Part shown: positions 9,128-18,120 of the stretch, in pieces
Layout of the letters: the number at the start of each line of letters is the position of its first letter
How positions within the stretch are numbered: position 1 is the stretch's first letter
Origin: Candidatus Hydrogenedentota bacterium
GTDB taxonomy: Bacteria > Hydrogenedentota > Hydrogenedentia > Hydrogenedentales > JAEUWI01
Assembly (NCBI GenBank): GCA_019637335.1
Contig: JAHBVV010000001.1
Coordinates: forward strand, 186,001-250,000
DNA: 64,000 nucleotides
Direction of reading: 5' to 3'
Translations under genes and position numbers: made by a program
The notes under the pieces: model-generated
Seen by the model: only the letters and a program-made list of their open reading frames with translations
Database searches by the model: none
Told to the model about the DNA's origin: nothing

Positions 9128-10423
9128 TCAGCGAAACGCCAGATCGCGCAGGAACAGGGCGATGGCGGGGAACAGGACCACGAGCACGGCGGAAAACAGC
9201 AGGATGGCGATGAAGGGCGGCGTGCCCTTCACGATTTCGAGGTAGGGGCGCCGGAATATTGCGATGGCGGTGAAGATGTCGCAGCCGAACGGCGGGGTGG
9301 CCGAGCCGATCGCGACCTGCATCGTGACGACGACGCCGACGAAGACGGGGTCGATCCCGGCCGCCACCGCGATGGGGTGGAATATGGGCGTCAGGATCAG
9401 AATCACCACGATGGGATCCACGAACATGCAACCGATGAAGTACGCGATCGCGATGGCGGCGATGATCGTGTAGTAGCCCGACTCCGCGGTGAGGCCGAGG
9501 CCGTCCGTGATGAGCGCCTGCGGTAGTTCGGCGAAGGAGATGACCCACGAAAACGCCGCGCCCGCGCCGACGAGGACGAAGACGACGGCGGTGACGAGGC
9601 CGGTGTTGGTGGCGATGGCGGGCACGTCCCTGAGGGAGATTTCACGGAACACCAGCACCTCCAGCACGAGCGCGTAGAGCACCGATACGGCCGCCGCCTC
9701 TGTCGGGCTGAACCAGCCCGTGTAAATCCCGCCGATGATGATCAGGGGGAAGCCCAGGGGGAGGATGGCGCGCCGCGCCGCCGCCCGGCGGGCCGGCCAG
9801 TCCTGCCGTTCGAGGCGGGGTATCTTCATCTGGATCGAGCGAATATAGCAATAGACACAAAACAGCAGCAGAATCAGCAGCCCGGGTCCGATGCCCGCGA
9901 GGAAGAGTTCGCCGATGGACGTGCCGGACACGACGCCATAGACGATCATGCCGATGCTCGGCGGGATCAGCAGCGCGATATCGCTCGCGTTGATGATCAG
10001 CGCCGTGGAAAAAGGTGACGAATAGCCGGCCTGCATCAGGCGGGGCCGGAGCGGCCCGCCAATCGCGACGACGGTGGCCTGGGTGGATCCGGAGATGGCC
10101 CCGAAGAGCGTGCAGCTGATCGCGCTCGTTATCGGGAGCCCGCCGCGCAGGTGGCCGGCGAAGGCCATGACCAGGTTGAGGAGGCGGTCCGCCGCCTGGC
10201 CGCGGGTCATGATGTCGGCGGCGAAGATGAACATGGGCACCGCGAGCAGGGCGGCGGGCTTGATACCGCCGATCCACTGCTGGATGACGACGGCGGAGTT
10301 GACCTCGGGGAAGTACAGCAGCAGCACCGCCAGCGCGGAGGCGAGGAGCGGGACTTTCATGGGGTAGCCCAGGAAGAGCAGCCCCAGCATGATCGCGAGT
10401 ATCAACAACGCCATGCCGGTCAT
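9128..10423 (-). CDS. dctM: TRAP transporter large permease subunit DctM
   Basis: The 12-TM sodium-coupled channel subunit of a tripartite ATP-independent periplasmic transporter (431 aa). Typical landmarks are MFIFAADIMTRG, the ISGSTQATVVAIGG loop and the second repeat GCMFVDPIVVILILTPIFHP with ATPPFGCDIFTA. The start overlaps the dctQ stop (ATGA), so the two subunits are translationally coupled. The binding protein is encoded divergently at 11472. The substrate cannot be read from this subunit; the ectoine genes just beyond dctP make an ectoine-type solute possible (inference only). Confidence 0.92.
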   Translation of the reverse strand: MTGMALLILAIMLGLLFLGYPMKVPLLASALAVLLLYFPEVNSAVVIQQWIGGIKPAALLAVPMFIFAADIMTRGQAADRLLNLVMAFAGHLRGGLPITSAISCTLFGAISGSTQATVVAIGGPLRPRLMQAGYSSPFSTALIINASDIALLIPPSIGMIVYGVVSGTSIGELFLAGIGPGLLILLLFCVYCYIRSIQMKIPRLERQDWPARRAAARRAILPLGFPLIIIGGIYTGWFSPTEAAAVSVLYALVLEVLVFREISLRDVPAIATNTGLVTAVVFVLVGAGAAFSWVISFAELPQALITDGLGLTAESGYYTIIAAIAIAYFIGCMFVDPIVVILILTPIFHPIAVAAGIDPVFVGVVVTMQVAIGSATPPFGCDIFTAIAIFRRPYLEIVKGTPPFIAILLFSAVLVVLFPAIALFLRDLAFR

Positions 10424-10974
10424 GGGGCGCCCTCCGCTGTCTTGCCGGCGGCGTCGGCGGCGGCGCTCATGTATTCATCCTTCGTGTCGAAGGCCAGGTA
10501 CACGGCCTCGCGCCGCAGGTTGCGCGCCGCCGTGAGCAGGTACTGGATCCCCGCCATCACCAGGCCGAGGGGCGCGATGAGGTAGACGAGGTACAGGGGA
10601 ACCTGAAGCACCGGGGACACCGAGCCGAGGCGGCGCACCACCAGGGCGTATTCCAGCGCCTGCCACGCCAGGAAGAGCAGCAGCGCCGCCGTGGTCGCCG
10701 CGATGCCGGTCATGATGATCTTCCGCGCGCGGTGGCCCAGGGCGTCGTATATCGCGGTCATGCGGATGTGGCGCCCGCGGCTCGCGCCGTAGCTCAGCCC
10801 GGCAAAGGTCACCAGGACGATCAGGAACTGGCACAGCTCCTCGGTGAACGCGAGGCTCGCGCCCAGAAAGGAACGCGAGATCACGTTCAGGACGGTCAGG
10901 CCCGCGATGGCGAGGATCGCGCCGGCGAGCACGAGTTCCTCCGCCCGCTGTATCAGTCTGAATAAACGCTCCAT
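10420..10974 (-). CDS. dctQ: TRAP transporter small permease subunit DctQ
   Basis: A 184-residue, four-TM protein with the family core NVISRSFLGASLAFTEELCQ (about 30-50) and GASRGRHIRM. DctQ packs against DctM and helps dock the solute-binding protein. First gene of the dctQM(-marC) transcript. Upstream is a 497-nt stretch to dctP filled largely by an inverted dispersed repeat, so promoters for both directions must lie in or beside that repeat. Confidence 0.88.
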   Translation of the reverse strand: MERLFRLIQRAEELVLAGAILAIAGLTVLNVISRSFLGASLAFTEELCQFLIVLVTFAGLSYGASRGRHIRMTAIYDALGHRARKIIMTGIAATTAALLLFLAWQALEYALVVRRLGSVSPVLQVPLYLVYLIAPLGLVMAGIQYLLTAARNLRREAVYLAFDTKDEYMSAAADAAGKTAEGAP

Positions 10975-11085
10975 CGCGAAGCTCCTTGTGTCCGGGCCGC
11001 TCTAAATCGAACCCTATCCGTTTTGCGGGCCGGGATTGGGCATTCCGCTATCCCCGCACAGCATTCGACTGCTACGATCTGAACT

Positions 11086-11352
11086 TAAACCACGAATGGA
11101 CACGAATTCACACGAATGAAGGGACGATTGGATTTATTTGGGGATTCCACGCTGTCTGTCCTGTGTGGCCGAGATTCGAATTCCTTTCAGGCGAACTCGA
11201 AGGGCGCCGGTTTTTCCAGGGCGATGCCCTGGGCTATGCTGCGCTGGCCCTTCGGGCCGAAGAATCCCGCCGATGCGCTTCCGGCGATCCAGTATGCCGT
11301 CCCAAAGTCCAATTCTTCATTCGCGTCCATTCGCGTCCATTCGCGGTTCAAT
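11086..11352. repeat. dispersed repeat element with about 36-bp imperfect terminal inverted repeats
   Basis: The left end contains ACCACGAATGGACACGAAT followed by TCACACGAATGAAG. The right end is its near inverse: CTTCATTCGCGTCCATTC then GCGTCCATTCGCGGTT. Both arms are built from units spaced about 10 nt. The interior includes GGCCCTTCGGGCC, shared with the repeat at 45501-45642. It occupies most of the dctQ/dctP intergenic stretch. Related arms recur at 24.7-25.9 kb and 47.1-47.3 kb. Confidence 0.65.
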
Positions 11353-11471
11353 TCCAATGGGTCTCGGCCAGGGCGACCGTGCATTTTTATCGTGCATTCT
11401 TACGAAATGTATGCTAGAATGGTCCTTATATGCGGACGCCGCGTTCGCGGCGAGAACCCGAAAGGGCCATC

Positions 11472-12515
11472 ATGTTTATTCTGAATCGTACCGGTATTCG
11501 CGCCGGAATGTTGATCTTGGCGGCGATCGCCATCGCCGCCGCGCGCGCGGATACGCCGCAGCAGCACTGGCGCTTCGCCATTGAAGAGACGCAGGGGAGC
11601 GTGCAGGACGCGTACGCGCAGGAGTTCAAGCGGCGCATCGAGGCGGGGTCGGGCGGAGCCATCCGCGTCACCGTCTACCCATACGGGACGCTGGGCACGT
11701 CGGACCAGGTGACCGAACTTCTCGCGATGGATTCCATCCAGTTCGCCATGGCCTCGCCGGGGCACCTGGGCAAGCTCATCCCGGAGGTGCAGGCCTTCCT
11801 GCTTCATTTTCTTCTCACGGACGACGAGACCATCAACAACCGCGCTTTGGGCGATCCGGCGCTCCGCGAGGCCTTCGACGCGATCTATGCCGAGAAGGGG
11901 CTCTCGCTGCTTTCTATCCTGAGCGAGGGCTGGATGGTGTGGACCACGCAGAAGCCGGTTCGCAGGCCGGAGGACTTCGCGGGGGTGAAGATCCGCACGA
12001 TGACGTCGCCATTGCTGCTGGCGGCCTACCGCGCGTACGGCGCGAGCCCGACCCCGCTGCCCTATGGCGAGGTGTACAGCGCGCTGCAATTGAATATGAT
12101 CGACGCGCAGGTGAATCCGGTATTTGCGATACAGGAAATGAGCTTCTACGAGGTGGTCGAGTATATGATCTTCGCGCGGCACGCGCCGTTTGTGACGACG
12201 GCCGTGTCGAACCGTGCCTTTCTCGACGGGCTGCGACCGGCGGACCGCCAGCTCGTGCTGGAGACGATTGACGCGCTTCAGGCCTTCAACCTGGAGACGC
12301 AGCGGAAGTTCAACCTGGAGCGCCTGGACCTGATCCGCGAGCGGAAGCCGTCGATCCAGATCATACCCGAGCTGAGCGAGGACGAGCGGGCGGCGTTCCG
12401 GGAGGCAAGCCGCCCGGTGTACGAGCAGTTCACGCGCCTGGCGGGCCCGCGGGGCGCCGAAATGCTGGAGGCGATACGGGAGGCCGTCGCCCGCGCGTCG
12501 GTCGAGAGCCCGTGA
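11472..12515 (+). CDS. dctP: TRAP transporter substrate-binding protein DctP
   Basis: The start at 11472 gives an immediate signal peptide (MFILNRTGIRAGMLILAA, cut near AARA-DT); an upstream in-frame Met lacks one. The 347-residue protein has the DctP fold with IRVTVYPYGTLGTSDQVTE, FAGVKIRTMTS and PYGEVYSALQLNMIDAQ, which carries the region around the conserved solute-binding Arg. It delivers a carboxylate or zwitterionic solute to DctQM, encoded divergently. Its 3' end faces ectD tail to tail with 88 nt between. Relation to the ectoine-binding proteins TeaA/UehA is possible but not demonstrable by eye. Confidence 0.9.
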   Translation: MFILNRTGIRAGMLILAAIAIAAARADTPQQHWRFAIEETQGSVQDAYAQEFKRRIEAGSGGAIRVTVYPYGTLGTSDQVTELLAMDSIQFAMASPGHLGKLIPEVQAFLLHFLLTDDETINNRALGDPALREAFDAIYAEKGLSLLSILSEGWMVWTTQKPVRRPEDFAGVKIRTMTSPLLLAAYRAYGASPTPLPYGEVYSALQLNMIDAQVNPVFAIQEMSFYEVVEYMIFARHAPFVTTAVSNRAFLDGLRPADRQLVLETIDALQAFNLETQRKFNLERLDLIRERKPSIQIIPELSEDERAAFREASRPVYEQFTRLAGPRGAEMLEAIREAVARASVESP

Positions 12516-12534
12516 GCCGTTCCGGCGCGCCGGC

Positions 12535-12583
12535 AAAAAAGAGGGCGGCGCCAGCCGGAACCGCCCGTGACCGCGCCGCCTCT
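12535..12583 (-). terminator. rho-independent terminator of the ect operon
   Basis: On the minus strand AGAGGCGGCGC pairs with GCGCCGCCCTCT (one bulged C) and is followed by TTTTTT (12540-12535). It begins about 20 nt after the ectD stop. The plus-strand side has no T-run, so it serves the ect operon rather than dctP. Confidence 0.85.
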
Positions 12584-12603
12584 CGTGTTGGGTGTTCATG
12601 GTG

Positions 12604-13539
12604 TCAGGCCACCGAGGCCTCGCCTGGCGTGAACTCCAGGGGCTCGAGGGGCTCCGGCTCGCGGTTGCCCAGGAACCATGGGCGCCGGTGGGCCGCAGCA
12701 AAGGGCTCGACCAGCTGGTTGTTCATGCTGTTGTAGACGAAGAAGACGTTGCTGCGCGGGTAAGGGGTGATATTTCCGTTGGAGCCGTGCATCAGGTTGC
12801 AGTCGAACAGGGTGACCGAGCCGATTGGCCCGCGCGGTACCGCAATGCCGAATTCATTCGCCATCCACTCCAGCTGGGTGTCATTGGGTACGCCGTAGTC
12901 CTGTTTTTTCAGGGACTGCATGTAATGGTCTTCGGGCGTGTAGCCCTCGCACTGGCAGAAGTACTTGTGGGAGCCCGGCATGACCATGAGCGGCCCGTTG
13001 TACTCGTAGTTTGGCGTCAACGAGATGGAGCAGCTCACGGCGCGCATGGAAGGCATCCCGTCCTCGCAGTGCCAGGTCTCGAAATCGCTGTGCCAGTAGA
13101 ATTCCTTGCCGCGAAAGCCCGGCTTGTAGTTGACGCGGCTCTGGTGCAGGTAGACCTCGCCCCCGAGAATCTGCCGGACCATGCCGAGCAGGCGCTGTTC
13201 CGCGGCGAGGCGCTTGAAGGCCTCGCTCACGGTGTGGACCGCGAACACCGATCGTATCTCGCCGCTCAGGGCCTCCGTAATCGCGATTTCGGACTGGCGC
13301 ACCTCCTCGTTGGTGCGGAGCGCGTCCATCTCCTGCTGCATCGCGGCGACTTCGTCGTCGTCGAAAAAGGACTCCAGGTACAGGTAGCCCCGCGCCTCGT
13401 AGCGGGCGAGTGTTTCCGGATCGAGCGGCCCGGCCCCCGCGAAGGGCCCGTCGTGCACGACCGGCTCCTTGCGCTTGAGTATTTCCACCGTCGCTTCACC
13501 GCGCGATGGGTATGTGTCGTCCGTATCCGTATGGTTCAT
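12604..13539 (-). CDS. ectD: ectoine hydroxylase
   Basis: An iron- and 2-oxoglutarate-dependent dioxygenase of the phytanoyl-CoA hydroxylase family that converts ectoine to 5-hydroxyectoine. The EctD signature FYWHSDFETWHCEDGMPSMR (about 147-166) is almost complete and holds His150 and Asp152 of the iron facial triad; the distal His is in NLMHGSNGN. At 311 residues it matches known EctD. It is the last gene of ectABCD, 31 nt after ectC, with a terminator directly downstream. Its presence means that hydroxyectoine is made as well as ectoine. Confidence 0.95.
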   Translation of the reverse strand: MNHTDTDDTYPSRGEATVEILKRKEPVVHDGPFAGAGPLDPETLARYEARGYLYLESFFDDDEVAAMQQEMDALRTNEEVRQSEIAITEALSGEIRSVFAVHTVSEAFKRLAAEQRLLGMVRQILGGEVYLHQSRVNYKPGFRGKEFYWHSDFETWHCEDGMPSMRAVSCSISLTPNYEYNGPLMVMPGSHKYFCQCEGYTPEDHYMQSLKKQDYGVPNDTQLEWMANEFGIAVPRGPIGSVTLFDCNLMHGSNGNITPYPRSNVFFVYNSMNNQLVEPFAAAHRRPWFLGNREPEPLEPLEFTPGEASVA

Positions 13540-13570
13540 CTATCCCTCTCCTTGCCCAGGTGTCATTCTG

Positions 13571-13981
13571 TTATTCGCGCGCCGCGCCGGCAGGCTCGTC
13601 TTCGAGCAGCGGGTAGGCGCCGTCCGCGTCGTGCGTCTCCCGCCCGGTGCAGGGCGGGTTGAAGACGCAGATCATGCGCAGGTTCTTTTTGGCGCGGAGG
13701 ACATGCCGATCATGATCGTCGAGGGCGTACATGACGCCGGGCATGATCACATGCCGTTCGCCGGAGCCCAGATCTTCAAGCTCGCCTTCGCCCTCCACGC
13801 AGAGCACGGCCTCGAGGTGGTTCTTGTACCACATGCGGGTTTCCGTGCCCGCGTAGAGGATGGTCTCGTGGAAGGAGAATCCCATGCCGTCCTCCTTGAG
13901 GAGGAGGCGCCGGCTGACCCAGGTGTCGGCGTGCACCTCGCGGCTGGTTCCGCGCATCGATTCGACGCTTCGGACTATCAA
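13571..13981 (-). CDS. ectC: L-ectoine synthase
   Basis: A cupin-fold enzyme that closes N-gamma-acetyl-diaminobutyrate to ectoine. Diagnostic parts are [18 protein letters not shown], the [15 protein letters not shown] segment and [13 protein letters not shown], which contain the expected metal- and substrate-binding Glu, Tyr and His. The N-terminus [11 protein letters not shown] matches the normal EctC start if translation begins at TTG 13981. That TTG overlaps the ectB stop as TTGA, so the unusual start is explained by translational coupling. It gives 136 residues, the family size. Confidence 0.94.
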   Translation of the reverse strand: MIVRSVESMRGTSREVHADTWVSRRLLLKEDGMGFSFHETILYAGTETRMWYKNHLEAVLCVEGEGELEDLGSGERHVIMPGVMYALDDHDRHVLRAKKNLRMICVFNPPCTGRETHDADGAYPLLEDEPAGAARE

Positions 13982-15309
13982 GCCGTCACCTCCCTCACCC
14001 CGGCGAACTGGCGCGCGTGCTGCGGGAAGGCCTCCAGCGCGGCGGCCAGGCTTTCCTCGATGATTTCGAGGCCGCGCTCGAGCGTTTCCATCTCGATCGT
14101 CAGCGGCGGCAGGAGCTTGAGCACCTGGTCGTCCGCGCCGGACGTCTCGATGACGAGCCCGCGCTTGAACGACTCCCGCGCGATCGCGTTGGCGAGTTCG
14201 GGCGGCGAACATTCCACGCCGAAGATGAGGCCGCGGCCGCGCACGCCCAGGATCCCCGGATACGACTCGCGGAGGCCGTGCAGGAAGCTGCCGGCCACGA
14301 AAGACTTCTCCTTCACCTCGTTGGGGAAGGTGCGGCTGCCCCAGTAGCGTTCGATGGCCTCGGCGGCGGTGACGAACGCGAGGTTGTTCCCGCGGAAGGT
14401 GCCGTTGTGCTCGCCGGGTTTCCATTTGTCGAGGCGGGGCTTCATCAGCACGACCGACATGGGCAGTCCGAAGCCGGAGAGCGACTTCGACAGCGTCACG
14501 ATGTCCGGGTTGATGCCGGCGTCCTCGAAACTGAAGAAGGTTCCGGTGCGCCCGCAGCCGACCTGGATATCGTCGACGATAAAGACGATTTCGTGGTCGT
14601 TGCACAAACGTTCAAGGCGGCGGAGCCAGTCGTAGCTCGCCTCGTTCACGCCGCCCTCGCCCTGAATCGTTTCCACCACCACCGCCGCGGGCTTGTCCAG
14701 GCCGCTGCTGTTGTCCACGAGCATCTTCTCGAAGAACATGAGGGTGTCGAGGTGTTCGCCCAGGTAGCCGTCGTAGGGCATGAAGGTGGTGTGCTGCGGG
14801 TCCACGCCGGCGGCGTCGCGGAAGTGGCTGTTGCCGGTCGCGGCGACCGCGCCCAGGGTCACGCCGTGGAAGCCGTTGGTAAAGGAGACAATATTCGTGC
14901 GCCCGGTGTGGTTTCGGGCGATCTTGAAGGCCGCCTCCACGGCGTTGGTGCCGGTCGGGCCGGTGAACTGGAGCTTGTAGTCCATTTCACGGGGCTTCAG
15001 GATAACGTCCTGCATGGCCTTGATGAAGCGGTGCTTGGCCGTCGTCATCATGTCGAGGCCGTGCGTTACGCCGTTCCGGATGACGTAGTCCAGCAGGGCG
15101 TCTTTGAGAAAGTCGTCGTTGTGGCCGTAGTTCAGCGAGCCGGCGCCCGCCAGAAAGTCGATGTATTCGTTGCCCTGCTCGTCGGTCAGGGTTGCGTTTT
15201 TGGCCTCCGCAAAGACCACCGGAAAGGACCGGCAGTAGCCGCGCACTTCCGATTCGTAGGTTTCGAACAGGTCTCGTTTGTCGCCTGTGCCATTACCATT
15301 GTCACTCAT
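13978..15309 (-). CDS. ectB: diaminobutyrate--2-oxoglutarate transaminase
   Basis: A class III PLP-dependent aminotransferase that makes L-2,4-diaminobutyrate from aspartate semialdehyde and glutamate, the first committed step to ectoine. YCRSFPVVF and [15 protein letters not shown]-like N-terminal motifs, the [10 protein letters not shown] loop, [13 protein letters not shown] and the PLP lysine in [11 protein letters not shown] are all typical of EctB. The start at 15309 gives 443 residues beginning MSDNGNGTG; the longer frame upstream runs into ectA. It is followed by ectC with a 4-nt overlap. Confidence 0.96.
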   Translation of the reverse strand: MSDNGNGTGDKRDLFETYESEVRGYCRSFPVVFAEAKNATLTDEQGNEYIDFLAGAGSLNYGHNDDFLKDALLDYVIRNGVTHGLDMMTTAKHRFIKAMQDVILKPREMDYKLQFTGPTGTNAVEAAFKIARNHTGRTNIVSFTNGFHGVTLGAVAATGNSHFRDAAGVDPQHTTFMPYDGYLGEHLDTLMFFEKMLVDNSSGLDKPAAVVVETIQGEGGVNEASYDWLRRLERLCNDHEIVFIVDDIQVGCGRTGTFFSFEDAGINPDIVTLSKSLSGFGLPMSVVLMKPRLDKWKPGEHNGTFRGNNLAFVTAAEAIERYWGSRTFPNEVKEKSFVAGSFLHGLRESYPGILGVRGRGLIFGVECSPPELANAIARESFKRGLVIETSGADDQVLKLLPPLTIEMETLERGLEIIEESLAAALEAFPQHARQFAGVREVTA

Positions 15310-15337
15310 CGTTTTTTTCCTCCTTTTTTCGAGTTGC

Positions 15338-15835
15338 TCACCGCAAGGGCCCCACGCGGAAAAGCGCCTCTGGCTCGTGTTCGCCGCCGCCAAAATGTTC
15401 CGGCTCGAAATAGGCGCGCTCCTCACAGGGAACGCCCAGGCGCTCCGCCAGCCCGCGAAAGAGCCGGCGCGACGCCGTGTTGGACGGGGAGACGGTCGCT
15501 TCGAGGTAGCGCACCGGGACGGGGTCGTCCCGCCCGATGAGTTCCATGAGCAACGCCTGCCCCAGGCCGAGCCCGCGGCCGCGTTCATGCACCCCGATCT
15601 GCCAGATGAAAAGCGTGTCCGTAGCGTCTGGCAGCCGGTAGCCCGCCGCAAAGCCGGCGAGCCCATCGCCATTCTCCGCAACCGCCGTGGTGCGCCCGAA
15701 GTGGGTTGCGAGGAGGGCGTACGCGTACGCGGTATTGACCTCCAGGGGGGGACATTGCTGCACCAGGTCGTGAATTCGCGCCCCGTCCTCGGCGTTCGCG
15801 CGCCGGATCACGAGGGTCTGTTGCGGGGTAGACAT
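15338..15835 (-). CDS. ectA: L-2,4-diaminobutyrate N-gamma-acetyltransferase
   Basis: A GNAT-family acetyltransferase (165 aa) that acetylates diaminobutyrate with acetyl-CoA, the second step of ectoine synthesis. The family hallmark CPPLEVNTAYAYALLATHF is present. The acetyl-CoA-binding region is IGVHERGRGLGLGQALLME, followed by LEATVSPSNTASRRLFRGLA. The start at 15835 follows GGAG by about 6 nt; a longer frame would cover the operator upstream. It is the first gene of ectABCD, 28 nt before ectB. Confidence 0.95.
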   Translation of the reverse strand: MSTPQQTLVIRRANAEDGARIHDLVQQCPPLEVNTAYAYALLATHFGRTTAVAENGDGLAGFAAGYRLPDATDTLFIWQIGVHERGRGLGLGQALLMELIGRDDPVPVRYLEATVSPSNTASRRLFRGLAERLGVPCEERAYFEPEHFGGGEHEPEALFRVGPLR

Positions 15836-15881
15836 AACGCTCCGTTGGTTGTAGTGCCCGGAATCAGAGAGACAAGTCCGT

Positions 15882-15916
15882 GCTACAAAAATCATTTGAA
15901 CTCGAATGATTGTAGC
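15882..15916. promoter_or_regulatory. palindromic operator candidate for EctR at the ectA promoter
   Basis: GCTACAAAAATCATT (15882-15896) and AATGATTGTAGC (15905-15916) form an inverted repeat with an 8-nt centre; the left arm carries three extra bases. It lies between the ectR stop and the ectA start, about 50 nt upstream of ectA. MarR-family EctR regulators are known to repress ect operons at the ectA promoter, so this is the most likely binding site. Direct evidence is only the symmetry and position. Confidence 0.6.
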
Positions 15917-15975
15917 AAAATTCGGATCTTTTCTCAAGGACGGCGTGAATTTGGTCCCCGATTCCCCGTAACCCC

Positions 15976-16512
15976 TTAGCCCAGCGTTTCTTCCAACTCC
16001 GGCACGTCGCCCGTGGCCAACAGCGGAGCCGCTTCGATATCCCGCGCTTCCATAAGATCCACGATTCGCTCCAGCGAAAGGGCGATCGTGTTCTGCTCAC
16101 GCTCGGGGAGCTCGTGAAACGCATTCGCGAAGACATCCTGCAGCGGCGACGGCGCGGATCGCGCAAGCGCTATCCCCGCCTCGGTGGCGCAGATGTGCAC
16201 GAGGCGGCGGTCGTAGGTGCTGCGCTCCCGGCGAACGAGGCCCTTGGATTCAAGGCGATCGAGGATCCCGACCACGGTGCTGTTGCTCACGTGGATCTGG
16301 CGCGCGATGTCTGAGGCGGTCGAGGAGCCGGACTCCACGATCCAAAGCAGTGTCACGAGTTGGGGCGTGGTGATATTGTGGACTGCCGCCAGCTTGCGCG
16401 AGTGGATGTCCACGGCCTGGATGATCCGCCGGAGCGCCCGAAGGATGCGGACGTCAAGCGGGGTGACGGCGGGCCGCGCCGTTTCGCTGGTGGTCGTATG
16501 GGTTTCAGCCAT
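15976..16512 (-). CDS. ectR: MarR-family transcriptional regulator of ectoine synthesis
   Basis: A 178-residue winged-helix regulator. RRIIQAVDIHSRKLAAVHNI begins the dimerisation helices. TPQLVTLLWIVE and SDIARQIHVSNSTVVGILDRL form the helix-turn-helix, followed by the wing GLVRRERSTYDRRLVHI. EctR proteins of methylotrophs and halophiles are of this type and length and sit directly upstream of ectA, as here. The start at 16512 has GGGAGC in front; the longer frame is low-complexity. Upstream, 16513-16764 holds no gene and presumably the ectR promoter. Confidence 0.88.
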   Translation of the reverse strand: MAETHTTTSETARPAVTPLDVRILRALRRIIQAVDIHSRKLAAVHNITTPQLVTLLWIVESGSSTASDIARQIHVSNSTVVGILDRLESKGLVRRERSTYDRRLVHICATEAGIALARSAPSPLQDVFANAFHELPEREQNTIALSLERIVDLMEARDIEAAPLLATGDVPELEETLG

Positions 16513-16764
16513 GGCAAGCTCCCGTGCGGTGTTGGCAACGCTATATGCCGCAATTATAGCCGGAATCCACCCTTCCGCGCCATATGGATTCCCGGGCGGG
16601 TCTCGCACGAACCGGACGGTGCGGGCCTGCGCCCCGGCGGTCGCACGGATCGCGCGGCGCGGTCTCGGTGTGGGGTGAATTGGGGGGGAGTCCGCCCCGG
16701 GGCGGGAAAACGGTTTGCGCAAACGCCGATCAGCGCCCCCCGCTAGTATGCGCTGTATCGCACC

Positions 16765-17331
16765 CTAGAGGACCAGGAGGAGGGCCGTTGCGTCGGCGGC
16801 GAGCACGAGCGCCGCGCAGAGAGCCCGCCGCCGACCCCAGGGAAAGGCCCCGGCAATTGCCATCACGGAGGCCACGGCGAGGGCGACCGTACCCGTTGTG
16901 ACCATGCTGAAGGCGGGAAATTGCGCCCAGTAGGATGGGGAATCCAGAACATTCGCGGGGATGGCGGCCCGATTGAGCCAGAAGAGGCCCAACGAGAAGA
17001 GCAGCAACCCCGTCGAGGCCACGACGAGCGCGGCCATCTCGCGGCGTATGCTGCGGCGCGCGCGGCGATCCTCGCCCGAACTGCTTGCAATCTCCACCAG
17101 CTTCTCCCGAACACTCGCGTCCGGGTCGGCCGCCGTCACGAGCCCGTGCCGGTGGCAGAACACGCCTTCGCGGTCTTTCCAGCTGACGAGCACGCGCTGC
17201 TCGTCCTGATGATGGAGGCGGAGTTCCCGGTCCCGCGCGATACAGTTCAGCCACGCGTCGCGCGACATCACCAACCCACACGGGCCGGCCCCCGCGATTG
17301 TGGCTGCGTCATTTTCGTGGGGCATGGTCAT
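16765..17331 (-). CDS. hypothetical membrane protein (188 aa)
   Basis: The N-terminal half (MTMPHENDAATIAG to SWKDREGVFC) is soluble and contains two Cys-rich spots (GPCGLVMSRDAWLNCIARD and VFCHRHG). A basic RRARRSIRREMA patch precedes three or four hydrophobic segments to the C-terminus. It is thus a cytoplasmic domain on a membrane anchor. The start is 7 nt after the stop of the lipoprotein gene, so the two are probably one transcript. Function not recognised. Confidence 0.6.
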   Translation of the reverse strand: MTMPHENDAATIAGAGPCGLVMSRDAWLNCIARDRELRLHHQDEQRVLVSWKDREGVFCHRHGLVTAADPDASVREKLVEIASSSGEDRRARRSIRREMAALVVASTGLLLFSLGLFWLNRAAIPANVLDSPSYWAQFPAFSMVTTGTVALAVASVMAIAGAFPWGRRRALCAALVLAADATALLLVL

Positions 17332-17338
17332 AACCCTG

Positions 17339-17848
17339 CTACCCTTCCTGGCGAACCAGCCGTATCTCCCCCAGAGACAACGTGCGTTTATTCTGCTCGA
17401 AACGAACGGGAATTTCCACCCGCCCGTATCCGCCCATATCGAACTCAAATATCACGGCCAATGGACCCTCCCGGTCCCGGCGGCCCCGGTGGGCTTCACC
17501 CGGGCAACCCGTTACATACCGGAACGCTATCTCGCCTCCCGCTCCCGTCTCTCCATCATACACCAGCCGGTCTCCCGCCCGGATCGCCACCGCCACACCG
17601 GATACCGGCTCGCCCGTGGCGCCGTCCACAATGGCGCCACTGAAATCGACCACGTGACGGCACGGGCCGCCGAGTCCGGCGCACCCCGCCAGGCCAGACA
17701 GCGCCGCGGCAGCCGCCAGGCGCCGGCCCCACCGGCCTATACCCGCGGGGGCAAAACGCCAATCCAGTCGCCGCAACGGCAAGCCTCCAACTGCGCGCCG
17801 CACGGCACAAGCCGCGCATACTGCGCAAAGTACCAGACATAATAACAT
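17339..17848 (-). CDS. putative lipoprotein with carboxypeptidase-regulatory-like domain
   Basis: The mature part begins after a clear lipobox, LAAAAALSGLAGC. The following VDFSGAIVDGATGEPVSGVAVAI is the opening strand pair of a CarboxypepD_reg / transthyretin-like beta sandwich. EFDMGGYGRVEIPVRFE closes the fold. The start is uncertain: ATG 17848 gives two hydrophobic stretches before the lipobox, and a GTG about 20 codons later (VGGLPLRR) would give a more normal signal. The frame also runs upstream into a MITE, which argues against any earlier start. Probably periplasmic, partner of the membrane protein downstream. Confidence 0.55.
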   Translation of the reverse strand: MLLCLVLCAVCAACAVRRAVGGLPLRRLDWRFAPAGIGRWGRRLAAAAALSGLAGCAGLGGPCRHVVDFSGAIVDGATGEPVSGVAVAIRAGDRLVYDGETGAGGEIAFRYVTGCPGEAHRGRRDREGPLAVIFEFDMGGYGRVEIPVRFEQNKRTLSLGEIRLVRQEG

Positions 17849-17874
17849 TGATCGCGCCGCTTGGCAACTGTCCT

Positions 17875-18080
17875 CAGGGCAATCGCATTTAAACCTCCAC
17901 CTCGAGCCGAGCGCCACATGGACTACCTTAAATGTTAAGAAGGGCGCGTGTTGGAGCGCTGGCATCCTTGCCGGCACAGATGCCGGCGCTCCAAAACGCT
18001 CACTATCGTTGATTCAAGGTTCCAAATCGACTCAAGTTTACGCCCATATACCGAGATCGAGTTTAAATGCGATTGCCCTG
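17875..18080 (+). mobile_element. MITE copy 1 (206 bp, CAGGG ends, 10-bp target duplication)
   Basis: The ends are CAGGGCAATCGCATTTAAAC and its perfect inverse GTTTAAATGCGATTGCCCTG. Flanks are CAACTGTCCT and CAACTGTCAT, a 10-bp target duplication with one mismatch. The interior carries a hairpin (TTGGAGCGCTGGCATC paired with GATGCCGGCGCTCCAA) and no coding capacity. Same orientation as copy 2 at 19674. Confidence 0.85.
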
Positions 18081-18120
18081 CAACTGTCATGCGCCGGAAA
18101 ATTGACGCCGCCCTGGTTCG

